A DNA stretch of 64,000 bases, from positions 21,174 through 85,173 of the forward strand of contig JAKPSI010000042.1 in assembly GCA_029555415.1 (NCBI GenBank), read 5' to 3'. Position numbers and translations under genes: made by a program. The stretch comes from Bacteroidota bacterium (GTDB lineage Bacteria > Bacteroidota > Bacteroidia > Chitinophagales > Chitinophagaceae). Of the stretch, positions 50,635 through 59,765 are shown piece after piece (positions within the stretch are counted from its first letter, which is position 1; every line of letters begins with the position of its first letter). The notes under the pieces were generated by a model, which was given only the letters and a program-made list of their open reading frames with translations, made no database searches and was not told the DNA's origin.

Positions 50635-51888
50635 TCATATTTTCCATTCAACGATCTGATTCACTTTCCCCGCATCAAAAGGCACCACCACCCTCAAATA
50701 ATTATCCGTATATCCTTCCATCATCCCGTCCTTGTCCTGATGCTCGAACAACACTTTGCGCGACTGCCCGCTGAACTGATTCGTGAAATACTGCAGCTTC
50801 ATGTACGACAGATTGCGTAGTGCCTTATTCCGGTCATGGCGGATATTCACCGGTACCACAGGACCCAGTGTAAGTGCATGCGTATTGTCGCGCTCTGAAT
50901 ACGTGAACACGTGCAGATATGAAACATCCAGTCCGTGCAGGAAATCATACGTGTCTTTGAAGTCTTCATCCGTCTCACCCGGGAATCCCACGATCACATC
51001 CACCCCGATGGCACAATGCGGCATCAGCGTTTTGATCAGCTGCACACGGTCCGCATACAACTCGCGCTTGTACCTGCGGCGCATTTGCCCCAATATCTTA
51101 TTGCTTCCGCTCTGTAATGGAATATGGAAATGCGGCATGATGCGTTTGCTCTCCGCCACAAAAGCGATGATATCATTCGTCAGCAGATTCGGTTCAATGG
51201 AAGAGATCCTGTACCGTTCAATTCCCTCCACTTCATCCAGTTGTTTCACCAGCTCAAAGAAATCACCTTCATCAGACCTGAAATCGCCCAGGTTCACACC
51301 CGTCAGCACGATCTCTTTTACCCCGTTAGCTGCCAGTTCCCGCGCATGTTTCACGGCATTCGTGATACTGTCACTCCGGCTCTTGCCCCGCGCCATCGGT
51401 ATCGTACAAAAAGAACAGGAATAATCACAACCATCCTGCACCTTCAGAAAGCTGCGTGTACGGTCGTTCACCGACCATGATGCATTGAAACCGGAAACTT
51501 CTTCGATATCGCAGGAACAGATCTTTGCGGAATCTCCTTTCGCGAGTTCGCGGATATGGCGGGCAATGTTGAATTTTTCGGAAGCACCCAGTACCAGGTT
51601 CACGCCAGGGATCGAAGCGATCTCCTGTGGTTTAAGCTGGGCATAACAGCCGGTGATGACCACCAGGCTCTCCGGCGCCTTGCGCTGGATCCTTCTCACC
51701 AGCTGACGGCATTCCTTATCCGCGTTATCCGTCACCGAACAGGTATTGATGACGTACACGTCGGCCTGGTCGTCAAACGACTTTTTCTCGAATCCTTCCG
51801 TCTCCAGTAAACGTGACAGGGACGAGGTTTCCGAGAAATTCAGCTTGCAGCCCAGGGTGTGAAATGCAACGGTTCTTGCTTCAGCCAT
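50635..51888 (-). CDS. mtaB: tRNA t6A37 methylthiotransferase MtaB
   Basis: 417 aa from the ATG at 51888, which begins with the conserved FHTLGCKLNFSE. The three UPF0004 cysteines (GCKLN, INTCSVT, GCYAQ) and the radical-SAM CxxxCxxC in DGCDYSCSFCTIP are intact, as is the C-terminal TRAM-like end. It converts t6A to ms2t6A in ANN-decoding tRNAs. The longer frame to 51942 adds 18 residues without homology and would run into the divergent promoter region. Confidence 0.94.
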   Translation of the reverse strand: MAEARTVAFHTLGCKLNFSETSSLSRLLETEGFEKKSFDDQADVYVINTCSVTDNADKECRQLVRRIQRKAPESLVVITGCYAQLKPQEIASIPGVNLVLGASEKFNIARHIRELAKGDSAKICSCDIEEVSGFNASWSVNDRTRSFLKVQDGCDYSCSFCTIPMARGKSRSDSITNAVKHARELAANGVKEIVLTGVNLGDFRSDEGDFFELVKQLDEVEGIERYRISSIEPNLLTNDIIAFVAESKRIMPHFHIPLQSGSNKILGQMRRRYKRELYADRVQLIKTLMPHCAIGVDVIVGFPGETDEDFKDTYDFLHGLDVSYLHVFTYSERDNTHALTLGPVVPVNIRHDRNKALRNLSYMKLQYFTNQFSGQSRKVLFEHQDKDGMMEGYTDNYLRVVVPFDAGKVNQIVEWKI

Positions 51889-51984
51889 AGCGGCGGCAAA
51901 GATAGTCACAGGCCGCCATCTTTTCCCCCTTTTTTGGGTCAACGCTTGCCCAAAATTCCCTTACTTTGAGCCAAAAGTCTGGCA

Positions 51985-52455
51985 TTGAATAAGAAGTGGT
52001 TCCCATATGTCCTCATCATCGCCCTCGGCCTGCTGCTGTTCCTGGTCAGAAACTTTCAGCGCAGTAAGTCGCCCGACCCCAAGCCGGACGTTACACATAA
52101 AGTTCAGCCAAAGGATCCGGCATCTCAGCCCGACCGTGATCATGGGTTCGACCGGCGCACCGGATTCATTCAGTACAGCAATCATGCCCGTTGCCGCATG
52201 GAATGCCGTCACATTTCTCAGGAAGAAGTGAAAGAGATCATGCAACGCGGCACCATCAATTACAATAAAAGCGACCTGCAGAATGCCCGTTGTCCGCGTT
52301 ATGCGCTGGAAGGACGCACCAAAGATGATCAGCGGGTACGCATCATCTTCGCGCAATGCAATGAATCCACAACAGTGGTAACGGTCATCGATCTGGATAC
52401 GGAATTTACCTGTCATTGCCCGGGTGATGACGATAAATACAAAAACAGGAACTGA
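51985..52455 (+). CDS. DUF4258 domain protein with N-terminal membrane anchor
   Basis: 156 aa from a TTG start; no ATG is available before the domain. One N-terminal helix (about 6-22) is followed by a charged Pro-rich linker and the DUF4258 core: YSNHARCRMECRHISQEEVKEIMQRG, then YALEGRTKDDQRVRIIFAQC and TVVTVIDLD. DUF4258 is related to toxin-like RNases in some settings; here there is no antitoxin partner. It ends in a TGATG overlap with plsC, so it is translationally coupled. Confidence 0.78.
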   Translation: MNKKWFPYVLIIALGLLLFLVRNFQRSKSPDPKPDVTHKVQPKDPASQPDRDHGFDRRTGFIQYSNHARCRMECRHISQEEVKEIMQRGTINYNKSDLQNARCPRYALEGRTKDDQRVRIIFAQCNESTTVVTVIDLDTEFTCHCPGDDDKYKNRN

Positions 52456-53216
52456 TGAAGCTGTTGCTGAAACCCTTTCATTATCTCTATAGTATCTGGG
52501 CATTTCTGAGCTTCATCGCCATCATGCTCATCATCCTTCCTTTTGTTTTCATCGCCAGTTTTTTCGGGCATGTCCGGGGTGGTAATATGATCATCGGGCT
52601 CTGCCGTCTCTGGGCCGATACCTGGTTCCCTGTCATCGGCATCTGGTTCCGCTATATTTATGAAGCGCCGCACGACCGTAAACGTCCTTTCATTTTCGTC
52701 AGTAATCATATCTCTTATCTTGATGCCGCCATTCTGTGCAAGGCATTCCGTCAGCCCTTCCGTCCGCTGGCCAAAGCCGAAATGGGCAAAGTGCCGGTAT
52801 TCGGATATATCTATAAGAATGCGGTTGTATCCGTGCAACGCGACAATCCGGCTCACCGGGCGAAAAGCGTGCGTGTACTCACCTCACTCACCAAGAAAGG
52901 GATATCCGTACTTGTATTTCCGGAAGGCACATTCAATATGGGTACAAAACCATTGCGCGATTTCTATGATGGTGCTTTCCGGGTAGCCATCGAAACACAA
53001 ACCCCCATCAAACCCGTATTATTTCTCGACGGATATAACCGTATGCACTATGGAACGGTCTTTTCGATCTGTCCCGGTCCCTGCCGGATCGTATACCTGG
53101 AAGAAGTTCCGGTAGCCGGCATGACAGCGGAAGATCTCCCCGCACTGAAGGAAAAAGTATACCGGATCATGGAGCAAAAACTGCGGGATTACAAGGCGGC
53201 ATGGATTAAAGACTAA
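52455..53216 (+). CDS. plsC: 1-acyl-sn-glycerol-3-phosphate acyltransferase
   Basis: 253 aa. Two N-terminal hydrophobic segments, then acyltransferase motif I NHISYLD (NHxxxxD), motif III FPEGTFN, and a LFLDGYNRMHYG-like end. It makes phosphatidic acid at the membrane. Its ATG overlaps the DUF4258 stop (TGATG). priA follows after 42 bp on the same strand. Confidence 0.9.
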   Translation: MKLLLKPFHYLYSIWAFLSFIAIMLIILPFVFIASFFGHVRGGNMIIGLCRLWADTWFPVIGIWFRYIYEAPHDRKRPFIFVSNHISYLDAAILCKAFRQPFRPLAKAEMGKVPVFGYIYKNAVVSVQRDNPAHRAKSVRVLTSLTKKGISVLVFPEGTFNMGTKPLRDFYDGAFRVAIETQTPIKPVLFLDGYNRMHYGTVFSICPGPCRIVYLEEVPVAGMTAEDLPALKEKVYRIMEQKLRDYKAAWIKD

Positions 53217-53258
53217 ATCCGTGTTTTTCAGGTAAATTGCCTCCCTGAATTTCATTCA

Positions 53259-55709
53259 TTGTACGCCGAAGTCATCATACCCCTTGCACTCCCCAAAAAC
53301 TACACCTGGTCGGTCCCGGCTGCCATGCAGGACAAGGTCCATCCGGGCTGTCGCGTGGAGGTGAACCTGGGTAAGAACAAGAAATACGCGGGCATCATCA
53401 AAAGACTTCACCACGACAAACCGGAATTCTTTGAGCCGAAGGAGGTACTGAATCTGCTGGATGCCGAACCGGTCGTTTTCGAACAGCAACTCAAACTCTG
53501 GGAATGGATCGCTTCTTACTACATGTGCAGTGAAGGTGAAGTGATGGCGGCCGCTTTACCTGCACATTTCAAGCTCTCGAGCGAAACGATCGTGATCTGG
53601 AATGAAGAATACGGGGAGGATTTCTCCGCACTCGATCATGATGAATACCTGGTAGCCGAAGCATTACTTATTAAAAAGGAATTACGGCTGAATGAAGTGC
53701 AGCAGGTCCTGGATTCATCGCATGTGTATCCGGTCATCAACCGGCTGATCCAGAAAAGAGTCTGCTATGTTTGGGAGGCTCTCAAACAAACTTATAATCC
53801 CAAAAAGGAAACTTACATCATCCTCAGTCCGGAATATGATAATGAGGATGTATTATCCGAATTGCTCAATAACGATAAAAAACTGCAGCGTGCGGAAAAG
53901 CAGATGGAACTGCTGTTGTCATATCTCCACCTACTGAAAACAGAAGGGGAAGTGACCAAACCCGGACTGCTCAAGAAGTCTGGTGCATCCGATGCGCAGC
54001 TGAAAGGACTGATCGATAAGAAGATCCTGCGTGCGGAAAAACGACAGGTCGATCGCTTACAATTCCTGCCCCGGGATGTGAAGATCGATTTCACATTGTC
54101 AACCGCACAGCAAAAAGCATTCGATGAGATCCAGCAGGCGTTCACCCGCAAACCCGTTTGTCTGCTGCATGGAGTCACTTCCAGTGGTAAAACACAATTG
54201 TACATCCGGCAGATCGAAACCATGATACGTCAGGGTAAGCAGGTATTGTACATGCTGCCGGAGATCGCGCTGACCTCTCAGATCATCCGTCGTCTGCAAA
54301 AACATTTTGGTGGTTATATCGGCATCTATCATTCCAAGTTCAGTCAGAATGAACGAGTGGAGATCTGGAATAAAGTGAAGACCGGCGAACTGAAGGTCAT
54401 CCTCGGTGCCCGCTCTTCCATTTTCCTGCCTTACACGGATCTGGGACTGATCATTTGTGATGAAGAACATGATCCATCTTTCAAACAACAGGAGCCGTCG
54501 CCACGCTATAACGGCCGCGATGCAGCGGTGTATTACGCTTCCTGTTTCGGTGCGCAGGTTTTGCTCGGCAGCGCCACGCCTTCGCAGGAAACTTATTTCA
54601 ACGCGGTATCCGGTAAATACGGACTCGTCGAACTGAACGACCGCTACGGTGATGTTCAGTTGCCGCCGATCGAACTGATCGATACGCGTAAACTGATGCA
54701 GAAGGACCGGGCCAAGATCATGATCTCACCCAAACTGGCGGAAGCGATCCAGGAAGTACTCGACCGTAAGCGGCAGGTGATCCTGTTCCAGAACCGAAGG
54801 GGCTACGATCCTTACCAGGTCTGCACCGTATGCGGATGGATCCCGCAATGTAAGCACTGCGATGTATCACTGACCTATCATAAATTATCGAATAAACTGG
54901 TCTGCCATTATTGCGGCACCAGTTATCCGCCTGTACATACCTGCGCGGCTTGTGGCAGCGACCGGTTCTCTCAGCGCAATTTCGGAACGGAGAAGATCGA
55001 AGAACAATTACAGGAACAATTTCCGGAAGCGAAGATCGCGCGGATGGATGTGGATACCGTACGCGGCAAACACGCGCATGATGCCATGATCCAGCAGTTC
55101 GAACAGGCGCGGGTGGATATCCTGGTGGGAACGCAGATGGTGGTGAAGGGGCTGGACTTTGACAACGTCGACCTCGTTGGTATTCTGGATGCCGATGGGC
55201 TACTGCATTTCGCGGACTTCCGTGTAAATGAGCGGGCATTCCAGCTCATGGAGCAGGTGAGTGGACGCGCGGGAAGAAAAGAAGCGACTGGGAAAGTGCT
55301 GATCCAGACTTCCAATCCTACCGACCGGACATTGATGCGCGTGCAGCAGCATGATTATAAGTCGATGTTCGCGGAAGAACTGGAGAAAAGGAAACAATTC
55401 GCTTATCCGCCGTTCACGCGACTGATCCGTTTAACGTTCCGTCATAAATTCAAGGAAGTGGTGGAAGCAGCCTCCAATCATTACGCCAACGCACTCAAGC
55501 CGAAATATGGAAACTGGCTGGTAGGGCCTGCTGAACCGGTCATCAACCGTATCCGCAATCAATACCTCATGGAACTGCTCATCAAATTACCCCGCGATTC
55601 CAAAATGATGCTGCAATGCAAGGCCGATCTTTTGGATCAGATGGCGATCCTTCACCAGAATAAGAAGATGGTGAGTGTGGTCATTGTTCCGGATGTCGAC
55701 CTCATTTAG
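53259..55709 (+). CDS. priA: Primosomal protein N' (replication restart helicase PriA)
   Basis: 816 aa from a TTG start (MYAEVIIPLALPKNYTW, typical N-terminus). The 3'-DNA-binding domain is followed by a helicase core: Walker A GVTSSGKTQLY, DEEH box ICDEEHDPSF, and the helicase C domain with GTQMVVKGLDFDNVDLV and QVSGRAGR. Eight zinc-binding cysteines lie in CTVCGWIPQCKHC and CHYCG...CAACGS. It reloads replisomes at stalled forks. Third gene of the DUF4258-plsC-priA run. Confidence 0.96.
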   Translation: MYAEVIIPLALPKNYTWSVPAAMQDKVHPGCRVEVNLGKNKKYAGIIKRLHHDKPEFFEPKEVLNLLDAEPVVFEQQLKLWEWIASYYMCSEGEVMAAALPAHFKLSSETIVIWNEEYGEDFSALDHDEYLVAEALLIKKELRLNEVQQVLDSSHVYPVINRLIQKRVCYVWEALKQTYNPKKETYIILSPEYDNEDVLSELLNNDKKLQRAEKQMELLLSYLHLLKTEGEVTKPGLLKKSGASDAQLKGLIDKKILRAEKRQVDRLQFLPRDVKIDFTLSTAQQKAFDEIQQAFTRKPVCLLHGVTSSGKTQLYIRQIETMIRQGKQVLYMLPEIALTSQIIRRLQKHFGGYIGIYHSKFSQNERVEIWNKVKTGELKVILGARSSIFLPYTDLGLIICDEEHDPSFKQQEPSPRYNGRDAAVYYASCFGAQVLLGSATPSQETYFNAVSGKYGLVELNDRYGDVQLPPIELIDTRKLMQKDRAKIMISPKLAEAIQEVLDRKRQVILFQNRRGYDPYQVCTVCGWIPQCKHCDVSLTYHKLSNKLVCHYCGTSYPPVHTCAACGSDRFSQRNFGTEKIEEQLQEQFPEAKIARMDVDTVRGKHAHDAMIQQFEQARVDILVGTQMVVKGLDFDNVDLVGILDADGLLHFADFRVNERAFQLMEQVSGRAGRKEATGKVLIQTSNPTDRTLMRVQQHDYKSMFAEELEKRKQFAYPPFTRLIRLTFRHKFKEVVEAASNHYANALKPKYGNWLVGPAEPVINRIRNQYLMELLIKLPRDSKMMLQCKADLLDQMAILHQNKKMVSVVIVPDVDLI

Positions 55710-55713
55710 AAAA

Positions 55714-55745
55714 TGCTGAATTTTAAATTTTGAATTTTGAATTGA
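55714..55745. repeat. Heptad array, 'ttttgaa' family, spanning a stop codon
   Basis: About four and a half units (TGCTGAA, TTTTAAA, TTTTGAA) between the convergent priA and NAD(P)-binding genes. On the minus strand it encodes the last residues (NSKFKI) of the latter and its TAA stop. Confidence 0.75.
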
Positions 55746-56385
55746 GGTCCTTCATTTCAGTATTCTGGTAGATGAAAACTCCCTCTTTGTCTGATTTGGC
55801 AGCAGATACCATTGCGTTTGCAACCATCGATGCGGGACTCAGTTTAAGGCGGGAAGGGAGCAGGAAGGAGATGGCTTTAACGATAAAGATGCCTGCCTTT
55901 TCTCCGGGCCTGGATTCTGTTCTGTTGCCACCCAGAATGGAAGGGCGCATGAAATGTATGGAAGGAATACCTGTTGCGGTCACATCTTCTTCCACCTGTC
56001 CTTTCAGATCCAGATAGAAATTATTGCTTCCTTTTTTGGCACCCAATGCGGACACCAAAATGAATTTACGGCAACCGTTCATTTTGCCGAAGCGGGCTGC
56101 ATGTACAGGTATGTCATAGTCCACTTTGCGGTATGCCGCATGATCATTCTTTACCTTCTTGCGTGTGGTGCCGACCGTACAAAAGATCACATCTGGTTCA
56201 TACAATGCGATCAGCATGGAATCTGCATCATTGAAATCCACCAGTTTCTTCTCCAGTTTGGGATGGGTCAGTTCCAGGGGTCTGCGGAGCAGAAGGGTAA
56301 CTTTTTCAAATGCAGGGTCGTTCAGCAGGAGGGGGAGTAATTCGCCTCCTATCAATCCGGTTGCGCCGATCAGGGTTGCTTTCAT
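55723..56385 (-). CDS. NAD(P)H-binding atypical SDR (HTATIP2/YwnB-like)
   Basis: 220 aa. Cofactor loop GATGLIGGELL at 7-17, then FCTVGTTRKK and VSALGAKKGSNNFYLDLKGQVEED. The YxxxK equivalent is Y-L-D-L-K (about 147-151). This matches the oxidoreductase HTATIP2-like atypical SDRs. The substrate is unknown. The C-terminal six residues come from a heptad DNA array, so the native C-terminus was likely modified by the repeat. Confidence 0.82.
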   Translation of the reverse strand: MKATLIGATGLIGGELLPLLLNDPAFEKVTLLLRRPLELTHPKLEKKLVDFNDADSMLIALYEPDVIFCTVGTTRKKVKNDHAAYRKVDYDIPVHAARFGKMNGCRKFILVSALGAKKGSNNFYLDLKGQVEEDVTATGIPSIHFMRPSILGGNRTESRPGEKAGIFIVKAISFLLPSRLKLSPASMVANAMVSAAKSDKEGVFIYQNTEMKDLNSKFKI

Positions 56386-56406
56386 AAAAATTCAGGATGT
56401 TTGCTT

Positions 56407-57444
56407 ATGCAAATTCAGGAAAATATCTCACTCCGGCCCTATAATACTTTCGGCATGGATGCGAAAGCCCGTTATTTCGCGGCTTTCAGCTCTGCGGATG
56501 AATTACTGGGACTGAACGACCGGATCAGTGTAACGGGGAATTTGCCGGTGATGATCCTGGGGGGCGGAAGCAATATCCTGCTGACTAAGGACCAGGAAGG
56601 ATGGGTGCTGAAGAATGAGATCCGCGGAGTTCAATTACTGCATGAGGACCCTGATCACATTTATGTAAGAGCTGGGGCAGGAGAGTCCTGGCATGGACTC
56701 GTGATGTACTGTATAGAAAGGAACTGGGCGGGAATCGAGAACCTGGCCCTGATACCAGGTTGTGTGGGTGCTGCGCCCATGCAGAATATCGGCGCGTATG
56801 GCGTGGAACTGAAAGACGTGTTTCACAGTCTGGAAGCATTGGATACGAAGAAACGTTCCGTTGTTACATTCACCTTGTCGGATTGCGCGTTCGGTTACCG
56901 TGATAGTTTTTTCAAGCACAGTGAACCGGGCAGATATGTCATTTTAAGTGTTACTCTCAAACTCAGCAAACATCCGGTTTTTCATGTCAGCTATGGCGCG
57001 ATCAAAGAAGAACTGGAAAAAGCAGGGGTGAAGGCTTATTCCATCAAAGCCATTGCCGATGCGGTGATCCGGATCCGTTCTTCCAAATTACCGGACCCGG
57101 CCGTAACAGGGAATGCAGGCAGTTTTTTCAAGAATCCTTCCATTCCTGCCACACAATTCGAAGTCCTCAAAACGGCATATCCGGAAGTGTCAGGTTACCC
57201 TGCAGCGGATGGCACAGTGAAAGTGGCGGCCGGATGGCTGATCGAACATAGTGGCCCAGATGAAAACATCAGCTGGAAAGGTTACCGGGTGGGTGATGCG
57301 GGCGTTCATCCGCGTCAGGCACTCGTGCTGGTCAATTACGGAAAAGCGAACGGAGAAGCCATTGCCGCGCTGGCCTCTGCGATACAGTCTTCTGTATTTC
57401 TTAAGTATAATATAAAACTGGAGAAGGAAGTTAACTTTTACTGA
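56407..57444 (+). CDS. murB: UDP-N-acetylmuramate dehydrogenase
   Basis: 345 aa, type I (E. coli-like) MurB. FAD-binding LGGGSNILL, the LIPGCVGAAPMQNIGAYG block, the YRDSFFK loop typical of type I, and catalytic Ser in GNAGSFFKNP. The C-terminal HPRQALVLVNYG segment carries the end of the substrate domain. It reduces UDP-GlcNAc-enolpyruvate to UDP-MurNAc. I use the ATG at 56407; the TTG two codons earlier is less likely. Confidence 0.95.
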   Translation: MQIQENISLRPYNTFGMDAKARYFAAFSSADELLGLNDRISVTGNLPVMILGGGSNILLTKDQEGWVLKNEIRGVQLLHEDPDHIYVRAGAGESWHGLVMYCIERNWAGIENLALIPGCVGAAPMQNIGAYGVELKDVFHSLEALDTKKRSVVTFTLSDCAFGYRDSFFKHSEPGRYVILSVTLKLSKHPVFHVSYGAIKEELEKAGVKAYSIKAIADAVIRIRSSKLPDPAVTGNAGSFFKNPSIPATQFEVLKTAYPEVSGYPAADGTVKVAAGWLIEHSGPDENISWKGYRVGDAGVHPRQALVLVNYGKANGEAIAALASAIQSSVFLKYNIKLEKEVNFY

Positions 57445-57489
57445 GGATGGATCGTCTGACAATAGATCGTTCATTCAAAAAGTCATGTT

Positions 57490-57990
57490 ATGATGAAAAA
57501 AAATCTACTCTTATCAATGCTTGTTCTGTCCATGTATTCCATGAAAGCACAGGAAGAAGTAAAGCCGGAAGCTGCCGGTTCTTCTCAATCCATTTATGGT
57601 GAATTCCTGGGCAACGGTATCGTGTTCTCCGTTAACTATGATGTCCTTTTCAAAGGGGATAAGGGGTTTGGAGCACGCGCCGGGCTTGGTTTTTTGGGGG
57701 TGAACAATGCTTCCGTTTTCACTGTTCCGGTTGGGCTATTCCATTTGTCCGGTAAGGCACCGCATTATTTTGAAGCGGGATTCGGAGTAACCTACATGAA
57801 AGGGACGATCGACTTTGGAACAGATGGTAAAGAAACGGGAGATGGGTTCGTATACATGCCAACCCTGGGTTACCGCTATGCCCCACTGGGTAAGAGTTTC
57901 ACAGGAAGGGTCTATTTCGGGCCGTTCATTTCGGGTTCAGTAGTGCTGTTCCCCTGGGGCGGAGTTTCGATCGGTTATAAATTCAGGTAA
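57490..57990 (+). CDS. Outer-membrane beta-barrel-like protein, 166 aa
   Basis: Signal peptide 1-20 (ends SMKAQ). The mature 146 aa alternate polar and hydrophobic residues in strands with aromatic ends (IVFSVNYDVLF, FGARAGLGFLG, HYFEAGFGVTY, TPTLGYRYAP, VSIGYKFR) and end in an aromatic-basic C-terminus, as in small eight-stranded barrels. Unknown function. 45 bp after murB, so possibly cotranscribed. A strong bidirectional terminator follows. Confidence 0.7.
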   Translation: MMKKNLLLSMLVLSMYSMKAQEEVKPEAAGSSQSIYGEFLGNGIVFSVNYDVLFKGDKGFGARAGLGFLGVNNASVFTVPVGLFHLSGKAPHYFEAGFGVTYMKGTIDFGTDGKETGDGFVYMPTLGYRYAPLGKSFTGRVYFGPFISGSVVLFPWGGVSIGYKFR

Positions 57991-58007
57991 CAGGATATAC
58001 AAAGCAT

Positions 58008-58041
58008 AAAAAAAGGTGCACGTTGCGGTGCACCTTTTTTT
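58008..58041. terminator. Bidirectional intrinsic terminator
   Basis: An 11-bp perfect stem (58011-58021 with 58028-58038) with a 6-nt loop and flanking A- and T-runs, between two convergent genes. Confidence 0.88.
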
Positions 58042-58042
58042 A

Positions 58043-59569
58043 TTAAGCTTCTTCATCGAATTCATCTTCATCCATCCCGGCTCCCAGATTCATCATGCTG
58101 CCGATCAGGTCCTTGAACTCGATCCGGCTTTCCAGCATTTTCTTGCTGATGAGGGAATAGGCGGACAATCCGTGCAGTACGAACTCCATCAGGAGGGCGG
58201 TTTCTGATTCATTCGCTTTCGGGAAGAATTTCTTCACCAGCGAATGCAGCCCGTCCACTTTGTACAATAACAGGATCTTGTCCTTGTCCGTAGTATTGAA
58301 GGTCAGATTCAGTTGTTGTCCTTTGTCGAACCATGCAGTAATGGGACGGTATGGATTCTCATCTTCTTTCTCCTGCTGTGAAGGTTTGCCGGTATTCCGT
58401 TTTTTCTTCATCAGTTCCGGGTTGGGGAAGTACTGAATGAATTGGGTGCGGATCGCACGGTCCAGCAGGTTCATCGCTACCTGATAAGGGCCTTCCTGTT
58501 CGCCTTCATACACCAGCTCCACTTTTCCGGTGATGGAAGGAATGATGCCAGCCAGATCACCGATCCAAACCTGTGTTTTCTTTTCATGCTGCAGTAATGC
58601 CCTTCGTTCCGCGCTGCTCACCGCATTCTCGAATGCGGAGATCGTTAAGCGCGCACTCACACCACTTTTCTTATCCACGAGTTCGCTGTTCCGTGCTTCA
58701 AACGCCACTTGTTCGATCAGTCGCTTCACCAGGTCACTCACCTCCACCGTTTTTTCCTGCTCCTTCGGTAATACGGCTTCCTGCGCGGTGATCTCCAGCG
58801 CGTGTTCCAGTGTTTTGGGATAGTGCGTCAGGATCTGGCTTTCGATACGGTCCTTTAGCGGCGTAACGATCGAACCACGGTTGGTATAGTCTTCCGGATT
58901 GGCGGTGAAAACAAAAAGGATATCGAGCGGGAGCCTTAACCGGAATCCGCGGATCTGGATATCACCTTCTTCCAGGATATTGAACAGCGCTACCTGAATA
59001 CGCGCCTGCAGGTCGGGCAATTCGTTGATCACGAAAATGCCCCGGTTACTGCGGGGAATGATGCCATAATGGATCACACGTTCATCCGCGAAACTCAGTT
59101 TGAGATTTGCGGCTTTGATGGGATCAATGTCGCCGATCAGGTCCGCAACGCTCACATCAGGGGTAGCGAGCTTTTCTCCATAACGTTCACTGCGGTGGAT
59201 CCAGTGGATCGGCGTTTCATCACCATGCGCGGCGATCTGGTCCAGCGCGTATTTAGATACCGGGTGCATCGGGTCATCATTCAGGTCGCTGCCCGCAATG
59301 CTGGGGATGTATTCATCCAGCAATTCCGTCATCTGCCGGGCCATACGGGTCTTGGCTTGTCCGCGCAATCCCAGGAACAGGATATTGTGCTTGCTCAGCA
59401 AAGCGCGCTCCACATCCGGTACAACACTGTCTTCATAACCGATGATGCCATTGAAGCTGCTTTCACCGGCTTTTAACTTTTTCACCAGGTTCTGCCTGAT
59501 CTCTTCCTTGATGGGCTTGTACTTGTATCCTGAAGCTTTAAGTTCGCCGAGTGTTTGTATATGATTCAT
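58043..59569 (-). CDS. AAA+ ATPase, magnesium-chelatase-I/MoxR-like
   Basis: 508 aa. The AAA+ core has Walker A GLRGQAKTR (about 88-96) and a Walker-B-like FVINELPDL in which Asp is replaced by Asn, with the Glu retained. A sensor-1 TANPEDYTNRG and an arginine-finger region (PLKDRIE) follow. The C-terminal half is helical. It sits upstream, in transcriptional terms downstream, of a VWA protein gene (59766-60860). This pairing is typical of MoxR-VWA and BchI/BchD systems that remodel or insert metals into partner proteins. No chelatase H subunit is nearby. Confidence 0.85.
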   Translation of the reverse strand: MNHIQTLGELKASGYKYKPIKEEIRQNLVKKLKAGESSFNGIIGYEDSVVPDVERALLSKHNILFLGLRGQAKTRMARQMTELLDEYIPSIAGSDLNDDPMHPVSKYALDQIAAHGDETPIHWIHRSERYGEKLATPDVSVADLIGDIDPIKAANLKLSFADERVIHYGIIPRSNRGIFVINELPDLQARIQVALFNILEEGDIQIRGFRLRLPLDILFVFTANPEDYTNRGSIVTPLKDRIESQILTHYPKTLEHALEITAQEAVLPKEQEKTVEVSDLVKRLIEQVAFEARNSELVDKKSGVSARLTISAFENAVSSAERRALLQHEKKTQVWIGDLAGIIPSITGKVELVYEGEQEGPYQVAMNLLDRAIRTQFIQYFPNPELMKKKRNTGKPSQQEKEDENPYRPITAWFDKGQQLNLTFNTTDKDKILLLYKVDGLHSLVKKFFPKANESETALLMEFVLHGLSAYSLISKKMLESRIEFKDLIGSMMNLGAGMDEDEFDEEA

Positions 59570-59603
59570 AATTCGTTTTTATATCTTGTTTGCAGGGAAA
59601 GGG

Positions 59604-59750
59604 CACGGAGTGAAAAGCTTAAACACTTAGGACACTTAGACATTTAGGTCCACTTAAAGAGAGCACAGAAGTAAGTACTATATGTTCTTTCTCATCTAAG
59701 TGTACCTAAGTTCCTTATGTGTTCTAAGTGTTTAAGCTTTCTCTCTGTGG
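59604..59750. repeat. Large imperfect hairpin of period-9 repeats between the AAA+ and VWA genes
   Basis: Arms 59604-59656 and 59697-59750 are inverted repeats of about 53 bp with few mismatches. They consist of CACTTAGGA-like units with period 9, around a 40-bp core. In the bicistronic transcript this would fold into a very long stem. Confidence 0.75.
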
Positions 59751-59765
59751 TCTTTTTAATATTTG

